NCBI GenBank assembly: GCA_038868255.1
Contig: JAWCTJ010000004.1
Location: forward strand, 1 to 49,105
DNA: 49,105 nucleotides
Source of the DNA: DRVV01 sp038868255
Lineage (GTDB): Archaea > Thermoproteota > Bathyarchaeia > Bathyarchaeales > Bathycorpusculaceae
Direction of reading: 5' to 3'
Below the pieces are notes generated by a model. It saw only the letters and a program-made list of their open reading frames with translations. It made no database searches and had not been told where the DNA came from. This document shows positions 8,455-18,011 of the stretch, piece by piece. Position numbers and translations under genes: made by a program. The number at the start of each line of letters is the position of its first letter. Position 1 is the first letter of the stretch.

Positions 8455-9900
8455 ATGTCAGACCTAGGAGTGACTATTAAAAAGTCACAGGATCTTTCAG
8501 AATGGTACACCCAAGTGATTCTGAAATCCGGTTTGGCTGACTATGCCCCAATAAAGGGATGCATGGTTTATAGGGAATTAGCTTATGGCATATGGGAGAA
8601 AATACAGGAAATATTTAATGCGAAAATAAAGCTGACCGGGCATAAGAACGTATATTTTCCCCTATTAATCCCGGAAGGTTTCTTGAAAAAAGAGGCTGAG
8701 CATTTTGCGGGTTTTGTTCCGGAAGTTGCATGGGTAACCATTGGAGGAGATTCACCCCTAGAGGAGCGGTTAGCTATTAGACCTACCTCTGAGACCATAA
8801 TGTATGCGATGTTTTCTAAGTGGATTAGGAGCTGGAGAGACCTGCCCATAAAACTGAATCAATGGTGCAGCGTTGTGAGATGGGAAACTAAGGCTACAAG
8901 GCTTTTCCTAAGAACCAGGGAATTCCTATGGCAGGAAGGACATACCGCCCACGCCACGAAAGAGGAGGCTGACCAAGAAGTTATTGAGATATTAAAAGAA
9001 TACAAGGATTTGATGGAAAATTATCTGGCAATTCCTGTGCTTGCTGGAAAGAAGACGGAAAGTGAAAAGTTCGCCGGAGCCCTATACACAATGACCCTTG
9101 AAGCAATAATGCCTGATGGTAAAGCTCTGCAGATGGGAACATCTCACAATCTTGGCCAGAACTTCTCGAAAGTGTTCGACATCAAGTTCATAGGTAAAGA
9201 TGAAGCTGAGCACTACGTGTGGCAGACCTCCTGGGGAATATCCACGCGCTTAATAGGCGCCATGGTTATGGTTCACGGTGATGATAAAGGAATTGTGCTG
9301 CCCCCTCGAATAGCTCCGATACAGGTTGTAATAGTGCCGATACCTTATAAAGTAGTTCAAGTTGAAGAGATAATGGCTAAAGCTAGAGAAATCCATGGAA
9401 GGCTGCAGAAGTCAGGAATATCCACAGTTCTTGATGATAGAGAAGAGTATACTCCTGGCTGGAAGTTTAACGACTGGGAATTAAAAGGTATCCCTGTAAG
9501 AATAGAGATAGGTCCAAGGGATCTCAAACATGGCCAAGTAACACTTGCCAGGAGAGATACGCTGGAGAAGATGGTGGTCAAGGATGAAGAATTGGAAAAG
9601 GTCGTGGTAATGCTTCTTGAGGAGGTTCAGCAAAACCTCTTTAATAGGGCAAAAAGATTTCTTGAGGGAATGATAACTCAAGTAAAAACCTACGATGAAT
9701 TCAAAAAAGTGCTAAAAGAGAAAGGCGGCTTCATAAAAGCTTCGTGGTGCCTCAATCCAGAATGCGAATCAAAGATAAAGGAGGAAACAGGCGCCACTAT
9801 CAGGCTTATCCCCCTGGAAAAAGAGGCGTTAATTTCAGACACTTGTATATATTGTGGTGGAAAAGCCAAAGAAGTTGTCTACTTCGCCAAATCCTACTAA
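8455..9900 (+). CDS. proS: prolyl-tRNA synthetase, archaeal/eukaryote type
   Basis: The 481-aa class II synthetase charges tRNA-Pro. Class II motifs are visible: RPTSETIMY (motif-2 entry region), RTREFLWQEGHTAH (motif 2), and the anticodon-binding domain from about residue 290 (IVPIPYKV). The C-terminal zinc-binding domain has CLNPEC...CIYCGG, and the protein ends in a tyrosine, both typical of the archaeal/eukaryote type. There is no bacterial INS editing insertion. The start is ATG 8455 with GGAGGG 5 bases upstream. The gene stands alone on the plus strand between divergent apgM and convergent AOR. Confidence 0.96.
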   Translation: MSDLGVTIKKSQDLSEWYTQVILKSGLADYAPIKGCMVYRELAYGIWEKIQEIFNAKIKLTGHKNVYFPLLIPEGFLKKEAEHFAGFVPEVAWVTIGGDSPLEERLAIRPTSETIMYAMFSKWIRSWRDLPIKLNQWCSVVRWETKATRLFLRTREFLWQEGHTAHATKEEADQEVIEILKEYKDLMENYLAIPVLAGKKTESEKFAGALYTMTLEAIMPDGKALQMGTSHNLGQNFSKVFDIKFIGKDEAEHYVWQTSWGISTRLIGAMVMVHGDDKGIVLPPRIAPIQVVIVPIPYKVVQVEEIMAKAREIHGRLQKSGISTVLDDREEYTPGWKFNDWELKGIPVRIEIGPRDLKHGQVTLARRDTLEKMVVKDEELEKVVVMLLEEVQQNLFNRAKRFLEGMITQVKTYDEFKKVLKEKGGFIKASWCLNPECESKIKEETGATIRLIPLEKEALISDTCIYCGGKAKEVVYFAKSY

Positions 9901-9950
9901 ATCAATCAAGGTTAAAAGGTAACAGAGAAAATTAGGTTAAAATTAGAAAG

Positions 9951-11783
9951 CTAGCTTTTTAACTCAACTTTCTTTTGTAGTTCGCTTGCTACTTCTTTTA
10001 AGCCTAGCTTGTTAAGCGTTGTCTTCGTGGGGATTCCTCTATCATCCCAACCCCTCTTCTGATAGTACATTTGCAGCATCATCTCGTATTTTTCCTTGTC
10101 AAGTTTTGCCCCTTTGAATGGTCCTTTTGTTAATGGGTCTTTGAACCATCTTCCAGGCGGGATATCCATCTCCCTGCTCCAGGACTTTCCATACTCTCTT
10201 ATCCAGAAAGCTCTGATCAGCGTGTATACTCGATCCGCTATCTGGTGCAGTTCGCTCCACGATAGCTCAATTCCCGTTGCAGCTTTCAGGAATTTCGGGT
10301 ACCATTCAAGTTCGAAGCCTACTTCCACCCATGGCAATCTACATACTGTAGCAAATTCGAAGAAGCCTCCGCGAAGGCGTTGCAGCTCAATAACTTTGTC
10401 AACTTTTTCCTCACCGTAACCTTCTCTTCCAGCCTTAACCTCCCATGAAATGACCCATGCATCCTTATGGTGTGCTCCTAGTGGACATGTACCGTAGGAC
10501 AAGGCCATGGCTGGGGCAGCGTGGCAATCGTATCCAGAGATTTCCAGACCTTTAACATGCATAGCCCAGGTTTTTGTTTCTTCTCCTAGCTTTTCAGAAG
10601 CGAATTTGACGCCTTCCGCGAGCACCGCGCCGATGCCACGTTTATACGCGATATCCTCAGTTAAAGCCTTGATGCTTTCATAGTCTCCCCATGGAATTTT
10701 CTCTTTAATGATGTTTTTCTCCGATGCTTCCATCGCGAAGCCTATTGCGTTTCCCAGCGAGATCGTATCTAAGCCAAGGTCATCAGCCATCCTATTTATG
10801 GCTGAAACCTTCTTCAAATCGCCTAGTCCAATGTTTGCTCCAAGCATAGCCACATTCTCATAGTCAAGCTCAGATTCCTCACCATTAGCATCTTCAACAA
10901 CGTTGCCACAAGTCATGTTGCAGTTTGGGCATCCTTTCTGAGAAACCTTAATCTTCTCCATCGCGAAGCCGCCGATTAACTCTGCTTGGTCAAAGATTCC
11001 CTCTCTATAGTTGAATGTGGGTAGTACACTGTTTTCTTGGCTCCACTCCAAAGTTGACATCGTGCCTTGTCGTTTCCAGAATCCATAGTTGGGTTTCGTT
11101 AGAATCTCCCTATAAGCTTCAGCACCTAAATCCCTAAGTCCTTTAGGATCAGCTGCTTTAAGTTCGCTCAGTCCAATTATCACAACTGCTTTAAGATTTT
11201 TTGACCCCATTACGGCGCCTATGCCTGGGCGCCCTCCTGCTCTTCCACCTTGTGAAGTGATGTTGGCGAACTTCACTAAATTTTCTCCAGCTGGACCTAT
11301 CGTGAGGATCCCGGCCGATTGCCCGTACACATCCCTAAGCCTCTGCTCTGTCTCAAAAGAACCCATCCCTGAAAGCTCCTTCGCATCCAGTAGCTGCGTA
11401 CTTCCTCCTTGTATGAGAAGTACTGTAGGGTCTTCCGCTCTTCCCTCAACTATTATTGCATCATATCCGGCTTTGCGCATTTGGACAGCCGCTTGAGATC
11501 CTAAACTGCCATCGCCATACCCGCCTGTCAGAGGACTTTTTGCTGCAACCACAAGCTTTCCGCTGCTTGGGATTGGAAATCCCGTTAATGGACCAGCGGC
11601 GAAAATAAGCTTGTTATCAGGGGACAAGGGGTCTGTTCCAGGTTTAACCTCGTCCCATATAATTTTGGCGGCGAAACCTCTGCCGCCGAGGAAGTTTATA
11701 GCCATCTCACCAGGGTACTCTTGAGTGGTTGCCTTTTGTCTCGTTAAATTCACTCTTAGGAATTTCCCGTTCCAACCGTACAT
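9951..11783 (-). CDS. aor: tungsten-dependent aldehyde:ferredoxin oxidoreductase
   Basis: The 610-aa protein oxidises aldehydes to acids with ferredoxin as acceptor, using a tungsten (or molybdenum) bis-pterin and one 4Fe-4S cluster. The N-terminal domain begins MYGWNGKFLRVNL and carries GGRGFAAKI and GSLGSQAAV, typical of AOR. The cluster ligands are C285-x2-C288-x3-C292, with C481 the probable fourth. GYDCHAAPAMALSYG and GTCPLGAHHKDAW are the pterin-binding C-terminal segments. Length matches the AOR/FOR/GOR family; which aldehyde is used cannot be told. The start is ATG 11783. The gene converges with proS, and no dedicated pterin-synthesis genes are in view. Confidence 0.92.
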   Translation of the reverse strand: MYGWNGKFLRVNLTRQKATTQEYPGEMAINFLGGRGFAAKIIWDEVKPGTDPLSPDNKLIFAAGPLTGFPIPSSGKLVVAAKSPLTGGYGDGSLGSQAAVQMRKAGYDAIIVEGRAEDPTVLLIQGGSTQLLDAKELSGMGSFETEQRLRDVYGQSAGILTIGPAGENLVKFANITSQGGRAGGRPGIGAVMGSKNLKAVVIIGLSELKAADPKGLRDLGAEAYREILTKPNYGFWKRQGTMSTLEWSQENSVLPTFNYREGIFDQAELIGGFAMEKIKVSQKGCPNCNMTCGNVVEDANGEESELDYENVAMLGANIGLGDLKKVSAINRMADDLGLDTISLGNAIGFAMEASEKNIIKEKIPWGDYESIKALTEDIAYKRGIGAVLAEGVKFASEKLGEETKTWAMHVKGLEISGYDCHAAPAMALSYGTCPLGAHHKDAWVISWEVKAGREGYGEEKVDKVIELQRLRGGFFEFATVCRLPWVEVGFELEWYPKFLKAATGIELSWSELHQIADRVYTLIRAFWIREYGKSWSREMDIPPGRWFKDPLTKGPFKGAKLDKEKYEMMLQMYYQKRGWDDRGIPTKTTLNKLGLKEVASELQKKVELKS

Positions 11784-11858
11784 TGAATCACGCTCTGTGG
11801 TAACCCCATTATCATGCTTCAGTAATAATAAAGTTATCTTGTTCTTGGTGCAATAGAC

Positions 11859-12665
11859 TTATTTAAGTCCTAGATTCTCGCGTATTTTCTGGCATTTTTC
11901 AGTAGCCTTCTCAACAGCCCTCATTAGAGCCTGTCTTATTTGACTGCCTTCAAGCTCATAAATGGCTTCGATTGTTGTTCCGCCGGGTGTTGTAACCATA
12001 TCCTTTATTGCTGAAACATGACTGTGAAATTCCATGGCTAATTTTCCAGTCCCTAGAACTGTCTGCGCTGCACTTTGGAGAGCTAAGTCTCTTGGAAGTC
12101 CCACTTTTAAACCTGCATACATGAGTGCTTCGATGATGATTGTTATATATCCTGGCCCGCTGCCGCTTAGGGCTGTTACAGCATCCATGTGCTTCTCCTC
12201 GACCTCTTGGCAGACGCCCAATATCTCAAAGATCTTTCTGATCTTTTCCTTATCTTCTGGTGTGACATCATTGTCACAGGCGTATGCAGTGAAGGACTCT
12301 TGAACAAGTATGGCAACATTAGGCATAGACCTTACAAACCTTGCTTGGGGAACAACTTTCTTATAGTGCCTAAGTGGGATGGTTGCAGCTGTTGAGATTA
12401 CAAGTTTCCCCGATATGGAATCCTTTATTTCCTCAAGAACTTTCAGGACATCGTTGGGTTTAACACATATGAAAACGATATCTGCTTCTTTTGCAGCCTT
12501 AACATTGTCACTTGTTGTATATGCTCCTAGCCCCTCCAGCTCCTTCAGTCTTTCGGCTTTTCTTCTGGTGGCTATGATTTTGCCCTTATAGCCTCCCTTA
12601 ATTAGCCCCTTAACTATAGCGCCTCCAATAACTCCCGCGCCTATGACTGTTATGGTATCTTCCAT
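11859..12665 (-). CDS. proC: pyrroline-5-carboxylate reductase
   Basis: ProC reduces pyrroline-5-carboxylate to proline with NAD(P)H. The Rossmann motif VIGAGVIGGAI opens the protein, followed by CVKPNDV and the C-terminal dimer signature ALSGSGPGYI...AAQTVLGTG...TPGGTT. Length (about 268 aa) is normal. The frame extends to a GTG at 12692 with further ATGs at 12677 and 12665; the last places the dinucleotide motif at the usual distance from the N-terminus, so I use it, though the ribosome-binding evidence is not decisive. The adjacent alanine dehydrogenase belongs to the ornithine cyclodeaminase superfamily, so a proline connection is possible but not shown. Confidence 0.92.
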   Translation of the reverse strand: MEDTITVIGAGVIGGAIVKGLIKGGYKGKIIATRRKAERLKELEGLGAYTTSDNVKAAKEADIVFICVKPNDVLKVLEEIKDSISGKLVISTAATIPLRHYKKVVPQARFVRSMPNVAILVQESFTAYACDNDVTPEDKEKIRKIFEILGVCQEVEEKHMDAVTALSGSGPGYITIIIEALMYAGLKVGLPRDLALQSAAQTVLGTGKLAMEFHSHVSAIKDMVTTPGGTTIEAIYELEGSQIRQALMRAVEKATEKCQKIRENLGLK

Positions 12666-12908
12666 TAAATCATCCATCCTAACGCTTTCCACACTTTAAA
12701 ATGTAGCAATTAAACTTTGTGATGGAGTTTTAAAGTATTTTATGCGAACTATAAGAATCGCTGAAAATGTGTAAACAATTGGTTTGCAAGTTACTGAGGA
12801 TTTTACGCATCTCTATTACAAAGATAATGCCTCGTTTTAATAATCCACGTTTTGCCAAGTTTAAATTATAAAATAATTACATTTGGCCTAAAAACGTAAT
12901 CTCTCGCT

Positions 12909-13901
12909 TTAAACAAGCTTTATAAAATGTCCGATTTTTCTTTCCAGTGCCTTATCGTAGGCTATTTTCGCTGTTACTGCATCCTGAACAGCTAACCCTG
13001 TTGAGGAGAAAATAGTTATCTCCTTCTCGTGCTCTCTGCCTTTTTTCAAGCCAGCTATTATTTCGCCTATTTCTGCCCAGATGTGCTCACGGGTTATTAT
13101 GCCTAGCTTCAATGGGACATTTACTTCTCCACCGTGGCAAGCCTGCTCTAGGTCATCCACCACAATTTTAGCTTTCTTCAAAATTAAGGGATCCAGCTCT
13201 TGCTTTCCCGGTGCGTCTGCACCTATACAGTTTAAGTGCATTCCTGGGGAAATCATGTCATCAAGCACTAAAGGTTTCCTCGAAGGAGTTGTTGTTACAA
13301 CGATATCGGCTCCCTCGACGGCTTCCCTTATACTTCCAGCAGGGGTAATCCTGCACTTGTTGTAATACTTTGGTCCCATTTCAGCTACAAACTCATCCAT
13401 AGTGTTGTCAGGACTCCAAACTTTAACTTCTTCAAAACTTCCATAAACTTCTAGAAGCGCTGTAAGCTGAGTTCTGGCTTGTGCCCCAGCACCTATCAAA
13501 CCTACGACTTTCGCGTCTTGTCTGGCAAGATATTTAGCAGCCAGCCCCCCGGCCGCTCCTGTTCTGAAATCTGTTATGGACTTTCCACCCATTATAGCGA
13601 GGGGAAAGCCGTTTTTAGGATCTACAAGCACTATAACCGCCATAACCGTGGGTAAACCGAACCTAATCCTGTTTTCAGGATGAGAGTTTACAATTTTCAC
13701 AGCCGAAATATCGCATTCCTCAATATATGAAGGCATGACCCTCACATCGCCTGAATATTTGTGATAAAAAAGGTAGACTTTGCTGGGCATCTGTGCCCTT
13801 CCAAGGCTTTTTTCTACGAAGGCCTTTTCAACGGCATCCATGACCTCCCTCATAGAAAGAAGAGATCTAACCTCCTCATCTTTAAGTAAAAGGGTTTCCA
13901 A
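12909..13901 (-). CDS. ala: alanine dehydrogenase (ornithine cyclodeaminase/mu-crystallin superfamily)
   Basis: The 330-aa protein strongly resembles the archaeal AlaDH characterised from Archaeoglobus: METLLLKDEEV at the start, RTGAAGGLAAKYLA, the Rossmann motif GLIGAGAQA, TTTPSRKPLV, GADAPGKQELD and VDDLEQA. It would interconvert alanine and pyruvate plus ammonia with NAD. Ornithine cyclodeaminase and related imine reductases share the same fold, and the neighbouring proC leaves ornithine cyclodeaminase as an alternative. The start is TTG 13901 with AGGGGC 5 bases upstream. A spacer of about 215 bases to proC shows nothing but AT-rich DNA, so the two genes need not share one transcript. Confidence 0.82.
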   Translation of the reverse strand: METLLLKDEEVRSLLSMREVMDAVEKAFVEKSLGRAQMPSKVYLFYHKYSGDVRVMPSYIEECDISAVKIVNSHPENRIRFGLPTVMAVIVLVDPKNGFPLAIMGGKSITDFRTGAAGGLAAKYLARQDAKVVGLIGAGAQARTQLTALLEVYGSFEEVKVWSPDNTMDEFVAEMGPKYYNKCRITPAGSIREAVEGADIVVTTTPSRKPLVLDDMISPGMHLNCIGADAPGKQELDPLILKKAKIVVDDLEQACHGGEVNVPLKLGIITREHIWAEIGEIIAGLKKGREHEKEITIFSSTGLAVQDAVTAKIAYDKALERKIGHFIKLV

Positions 13902-13993
13902 ATCGTGCCCCTGAGGATTGGGTTAAAAATCACATCAAATATATTTTTTGGAGCGAGAATAGCTTTTTGGATCAAGGAAGTTCTGATGCAGCG

Positions 13994-14893
13994 TTAGGAG
14001 TATATTGGTACTCCTTCCTTTGGATCGCCGAGCATTTTTTCAAACTCGATCATGAGGCGACGTGTTACTGGTCCAGGTTTTCCGTCACCTATTGGTCTAC
14101 CGTTGATTTCGGCTATAGGCGTTATCTCTGCTGCGGTTCCTGTAAGGAAAGCTTCGTCGGCAGTGAATAGTTCGGTTGGCGTTATATTCTGCTCAATTAC
14201 TGTATAACCTATTCTTTCAGCCAGTTTCAAGACGATGTCTCTTGTTATGCCTACGAGGAGTCCAGCATAAGATGGTGGAGTTACAAGTTTCCCGTTCTTT
14301 ACTATAAACAGGTTTTCGCCCACACCTTCGCTTACATATCCATTCTTGTCTAGGCATATAGCTTCGTCATATCCTGCATTGTTCGCTTCGATCTTTCCGA
14401 GCACGCTGTTCAAGTAGTTTAGTGACTTAACCTCGTGTGGAGTGGTGTCAACGGGGTTTCTTCTAACCCAGACTATTAGAACTCTTATTCCCTTCTCCTT
14501 GGCCTCTTTTGAATAGAGTTTGATGGAGTCGGCGATTATTATGACTGTGGGTTTCATGCATTTTCTCGGGTCGAGTCCCAGGTCGCCTACGCCTCGAGTT
14601 ACAACAAGGCGGATGTAGGCGTCTTTGAGTTTGTTCTTTCGAAGGGTTTCTATAACGGCGTTTATCATTTCCTCTTTTGTTAGCGGGATGTTCAGCATAA
14701 GTACCTTTGCGGAGTTGTAAAGTCTATCGATGTGTTCTTTAAGCTTAAGAACTACACCGTTATAGGCACGTATTCCCTCAAAAACTCCATCACCATACAG
14801 GAATCCGTGATCGAAAACTGATATTTTCGCTTGGGATTTCGGGTAGTATTCGCCATCTATATAGACGAGCGGCTCCGCCTCCATGTTAACCAC
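13994..14893 (-). CDS. ilvE: branched-chain amino acid aminotransferase
   Basis: This fold-type IV PLP aminotransferase of 299 aa makes leucine, isoleucine and valine from the 2-oxo acids. Visible features: VYIDGEYYP and VFDHGFLYGDGVFEGIRAY at the N-terminus, TTPHEVKSLNYLN with the PLP lysine at about K156, EGVGENLFIV, and LTGTAAEI near the end, the phosphate-binding loop. D-amino acid aminotransferase and aminodeoxychorismate lyase share the fold, but GIRAYNG and the TAAEITP segment favour IlvE. Starts at GTG 14893 or ATG 14884 are both possible. The gene lies about 50 bases after thrS on the same strand. Confidence 0.9.
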   Translation of the reverse strand: MVNMEAEPLVYIDGEYYPKSQAKISVFDHGFLYGDGVFEGIRAYNGVVLKLKEHIDRLYNSAKVLMLNIPLTKEEMINAVIETLRKNKLKDAYIRLVVTRGVGDLGLDPRKCMKPTVIIIADSIKLYSKEAKEKGIRVLIVWVRRNPVDTTPHEVKSLNYLNSVLGKIEANNAGYDEAICLDKNGYVSEGVGENLFIVKNGKLVTPPSYAGLLVGITRDIVLKLAERIGYTVIEQNITPTELFTADEAFLTGTAAEITPIAEINGRPIGDGKPGPVTRRLMIEFEKMLGDPKEGVPIYS

Positions 14894-14945
14894 GTTCCGG
14901 CGAATCTATTTCCAAAATCATGTTGATATTTGTTTTGCTTAATCA

Positions 14946-16808
14946 TTATCCATAGAACTGTGGCCTCTTAGAAACGTGTTTAGGCAGCGGAAGCGGCTTA
15001 AAGGGTTTCCCCTGTGTTTCCGTCTTTATACGGCTTATTAATTCCTCAACCCTCATTTTAATGATCTCTCTGGATCCTCTATACCTTACAGGCAATATGT
15101 TTGACTCTATTTCCCTTTGACCAACAACTATTATGTATGGGATCCACTCCACCTCTGCTTCCCTGATTCTTTTCTGCAGTGTTAATTGCCTATCATCTAT
15201 GTCAACGCGTATCTGTTGTGTCTCTAAAGCCGCAGCGATTTTTTCACATTGCTCAAGATGGTTTTCAGCTATTGGAATTATGCGCACTTGCGTTGGCGAC
15301 AGCCATAACGGGAGCATCGGGGTCTTACCCTTCTGTTGATCTCTGTAGGCTTTCTCTAGAAGTGCATAGATGCACCTTTCAACTGCGCCGCTTGGGGAGC
15401 AGTGTAGAATTAGTGGGTAACGTTTTTCACCGTTGGAATCCACATACGTTATGCCGTATCTTCTAGCGTTTTCAACGTCTATTTGATCTGTTGAGAGGGC
15501 TGCAGCCTTATCCTGGTTATCTACGAAATTGAATTCCCATTTTAATCTGAAGTAGAAGAATGGCTCCTTCCACATTTCAACCAGGACAGGCTTACCGAAA
15601 GACGCCACAATGTTCGTTATGAACTCTTTATTTTCCTCATAAAAATCCCTTGTAAAGCGTAAAGCCATCTCATAATCATCTCTTGTTAGTCCTATGCCCT
15701 CCAAGACCTCCATGCTCAGTCTCAGTCTTTTTATGAATTCCACCTTGGCCTGTTCAAGATCTGTGCAGAATGCGTGGCAGTCAGGCATAGTAAATGCTCT
15801 TAATCGCCTTAAACCTACAACCTCGCCGCTCTTTTCCCGCCTAAAACTATAGCGGGTTAACTCGTAAACTTTGAGCGGCATATGCCTATACGAGAACTGG
15901 GCGTCATGAACCATTAGGAACTGTCCAAAGCATGCTGCGAACCTGAGGAAAAGCTCCTTATCCTCTGACTTTAGCATGTACTGCCTTGCCGGGAAACGAT
16001 TTATGTAATCCGCTAGACTCGGGTGCTGAAAGTCATACATCACTGGAGTTTCAACTTCCATGGCGCCATACTCTATAATCTTCGCGGTTACATACTGCTC
16101 TATTAGGGATTTTATGAGTCTACCCTTTGGGTACCAGCGTATGTTTCCAGGATCACTTCCAGACTCATAGTCGGCTATTTCAAGCCTTCTCATTAGGGGA
16201 ACATGAGGCGGCATCTGCTGGCTTGCCCTAACTTTTGATATCTCGTACCGCGTGAACTTCTCTAGGTTTTCATGCTTGCTGAAGTTAAATTCGTCGACGG
16301 GTATCATTTTTCCATCTGGTTGAAGAATAAACCAGAAGGACTCAAGCTTCTCCTCAGCTCTGATGGCTTCGGAAACCTCCTCTTTTGTCTCAGCTTTAAC
16401 TGGCTTAATATAGCGGGACTGCTCAGCCAATGGGTGTCCCTTAATGGATATTGTGAACTGCTTATTCCATCCGAAGGGTGCACGATAAACCTCCAGGTTC
16501 TTCTCTTTGGCGTACAACTCCATTGTCTTGATAACTTTAAGTGCTTCAGATGGTGGTGCAAGGTTGCTGCTGAGATGCGCATAAGGATAGATAAGTATTC
16601 GTTTTGCTCCGAGCTTTGCAAGAGAAACTTCAATTTCATCTACAGCCTTTATAGCCGTCTCCTCATTATCGCCTTCTTCCACGGCGGTGAAAATCACTAC
16701 AATCTCTTCTAGGCGCCTAGCTTCCTTTTCCGCCTCCTCAGCCGCTGCAATCTCTTTCTGAATTGGCTTATACTCGATATAATCTGAGTGTAGCTGTAAA
16801 ATACGCAT
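14946..16808 (-). CDS. thrS: threonyl-tRNA synthetase, archaeal type
   Basis: The 620-aa class II enzyme charges tRNA-Thr. The first ~140 residues (MRILQLHSDYIEY, YPYAHLSSNLAPP, RAPFGWNKQF) form the archaeal D-aminoacyl-tRNA deacylase-like editing domain, which removes mischarged serine. The catalytic core follows with ETPVMYDFQHP, the metal cysteine in RFAACFGQFLM, motif 2 at YELTRYSFRREKSGE, and the C-terminal anticodon-binding domain (LPLWLSPTQVRIIPI). The domain set is complete, so no separate editing protein is needed. The start is ATG 16808 with GAGGCGG just upstream. A small zinc protein precedes it by about 26 bases. Confidence 0.96.
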   Translation of the reverse strand: MRILQLHSDYIEYKPIQKEIAAAEEAEKEARRLEEIVVIFTAVEEGDNEETAIKAVDEIEVSLAKLGAKRILIYPYAHLSSNLAPPSEALKVIKTMELYAKEKNLEVYRAPFGWNKQFTISIKGHPLAEQSRYIKPVKAETKEEVSEAIRAEEKLESFWFILQPDGKMIPVDEFNFSKHENLEKFTRYEISKVRASQQMPPHVPLMRRLEIADYESGSDPGNIRWYPKGRLIKSLIEQYVTAKIIEYGAMEVETPVMYDFQHPSLADYINRFPARQYMLKSEDKELFLRFAACFGQFLMVHDAQFSYRHMPLKVYELTRYSFRREKSGEVVGLRRLRAFTMPDCHAFCTDLEQAKVEFIKRLRLSMEVLEGIGLTRDDYEMALRFTRDFYEENKEFITNIVASFGKPVLVEMWKEPFFYFRLKWEFNFVDNQDKAAALSTDQIDVENARRYGITYVDSNGEKRYPLILHCSPSGAVERCIYALLEKAYRDQQKGKTPMLPLWLSPTQVRIIPIAENHLEQCEKIAAALETQQIRVDIDDRQLTLQKRIREAEVEWIPYIIVVGQREIESNILPVRYRGSREIIKMRVEELISRIKTETQGKPFKPLPLPKHVSKRPQFYG

Positions 16809-16834
16809 GCTTCCGCCTCTTTTACACTTTACCT

Positions 16835-17044
16835 TTAAACACCTTTATAGCGCCACTGCTCAATTTTTCTTTCCTTTTTAGTCTTCTTCTTATAATCTTT
16901 ATAGTGATTCTCACAGAGATATACGCGTTTTTCGCCGCTGACGTCCATTCCGGCCATTTTCACTTTTTCTGCTGGAAGGGAACGTTTAGCCTCTTTTCCG
17001 CATCCAGTTACGCTGCATTTTTCGCCCTTTGAAACGCGTCCCAA
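16835..17044 (-). CDS. small zinc-binding basic protein
   Basis: The 69-aa basic protein has a probable zinc site: CSVTGC near residues 10-15 and VYLCENHY near residues 42-49, a C-x4-C...C-x2-H arrangement. The C-terminus is rich in lysine (KDYKKKTKKERK), suggesting RNA or ribosome contact. Similar short proteins are found beside translation genes in archaea, but I do not recognise a named family. The start is TTG 17044 with GGGGAGAG a few bases upstream. It lies 26 bases before thrS and 45 bases after the PfkB kinase on the same strand, so it is probably in the same transcript. Confidence 0.7.
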   Translation of the reverse strand: MGRVSKGEKCSVTGCGKEAKRSLPAEKVKMAGMDVSGEKRVYLCENHYKDYKKKTKKERKIEQWRYKGV

Positions 17045-17088
17045 CGGCTCTCCCCAAACCTCTACTTCATGGACCTAGTAAAGATACA

Positions 17089-17994
17089 CTATTCCCCTTC
17101 ATAAAGGGTACGTGCTCTCTGGTAAATTTCGTATTTGCTGAGAGAGAATGTGGGGCCGATGGACTCGATGACAATTGAGGCGACAGCAGAACCTACATAT
17201 GCACACCATAATATGTCGCTTCCTAGAAGGTACTCGGCTAGGAAACCACCGATGAAGGCGTCTCCTGCGCCTGTGGGATCCGCAACTTTGGGAGATTTGC
17301 ACGCTGGGATATTATAAATTGTGCCTTCAACAGAGAGCTTAGCTCCCTTGTTTCCAAGGGTGACTATTACTGTTTTGACACCGTAATCATGAATTATTTT
17401 TATAGCCTTTTCTACGTCAGTTTCTCCGGTTAAAGCCTTAATTTCTTCATAGGCGGACTTATATACATCAACAAGCGCCAAGGTTTCGTTTTTCTCAAAC
17501 GCCCCGTAGGATGTATTGCCATTATCGTCGAAAACCCTGATTAGTCCCTGAGGGTCAAGGGATAAAATATCGGCGCTTCGGCGAATCTTTTCAATAACTT
17601 CGCAGGAAATTTCCCTGGCTATCGGCGCTACGTGTATTACTTTTGCATTCAAGGCTTTTGGAAAGTCTTCTATAGTTATCGGTGGAGCTTTACTTATCAA
17701 TCGCAGGATACGCTCTGAGAAATCCTCGAAGTACTTCAGTTCAAATCTCGTTGTCTGAGCTTCATGGCTTCTTATGACTCCTGAAAGGTCTATGCCTTCT
17801 TGGCTTAGCCACCATAAATAAGCCTTAGGGAAATCCTCTCCCACTTTCGAGATCACCGTGATCTTAGCGCCTAGACTTTTTGCAGATAGAGAGACATATG
17901 CCGCGGGTCCTCCTAGGATAACATATGGTTTCTGCACATCTGGAAGGATGATGGAGTCTATCGAGAAATGTCCGACCACGGCGATGTCAAACAC
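17089..17994 (-). CDS. PfkB-family sugar or nucleoside kinase
   Basis: The 301-aa ribokinase-type kinase transfers phosphate from ATP to a hydroxyl of a sugar or nucleoside. Both family signatures are present: a glycine-rich N-terminal region (GGPAAYVSLSAKSLGAK) and the C-terminal DPTGAGDAF with the catalytic aspartate at about D245. The VTLGNKGAKL strand is typical. Specificity (ribose, fructose-6-phosphate, nucleoside and others) cannot be assigned; the short length and lack of a lid clue do not help. The start is GTG 17994. It lies 17 bases after aNAC, in a probable PUA-aNAC-pfkB-zinc protein-thrS transcript. Confidence 0.88.
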   Translation of the reverse strand: MFDIAVVGHFSIDSIILPDVQKPYVILGGPAAYVSLSAKSLGAKITVISKVGEDFPKAYLWWLSQEGIDLSGVIRSHEAQTTRFELKYFEDFSERILRLISKAPPITIEDFPKALNAKVIHVAPIAREISCEVIEKIRRSADILSLDPQGLIRVFDDNGNTSYGAFEKNETLALVDVYKSAYEEIKALTGETDVEKAIKIIHDYGVKTVIVTLGNKGAKLSVEGTIYNIPACKSPKVADPTGAGDAFIGGFLAEYLLGSDILWCAYVGSAVASIVIESIGPTFSLSKYEIYQRARTLYEGE

Positions 17995-18011
17995 TTTTAA
18001 AGCCTCGCATG

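Noticed and set aside
16272..16712. 146-codon plus-strand frame within thrS
   Set aside because: Antisense to the conserved ThrS editing domain; no ribosome-binding site.
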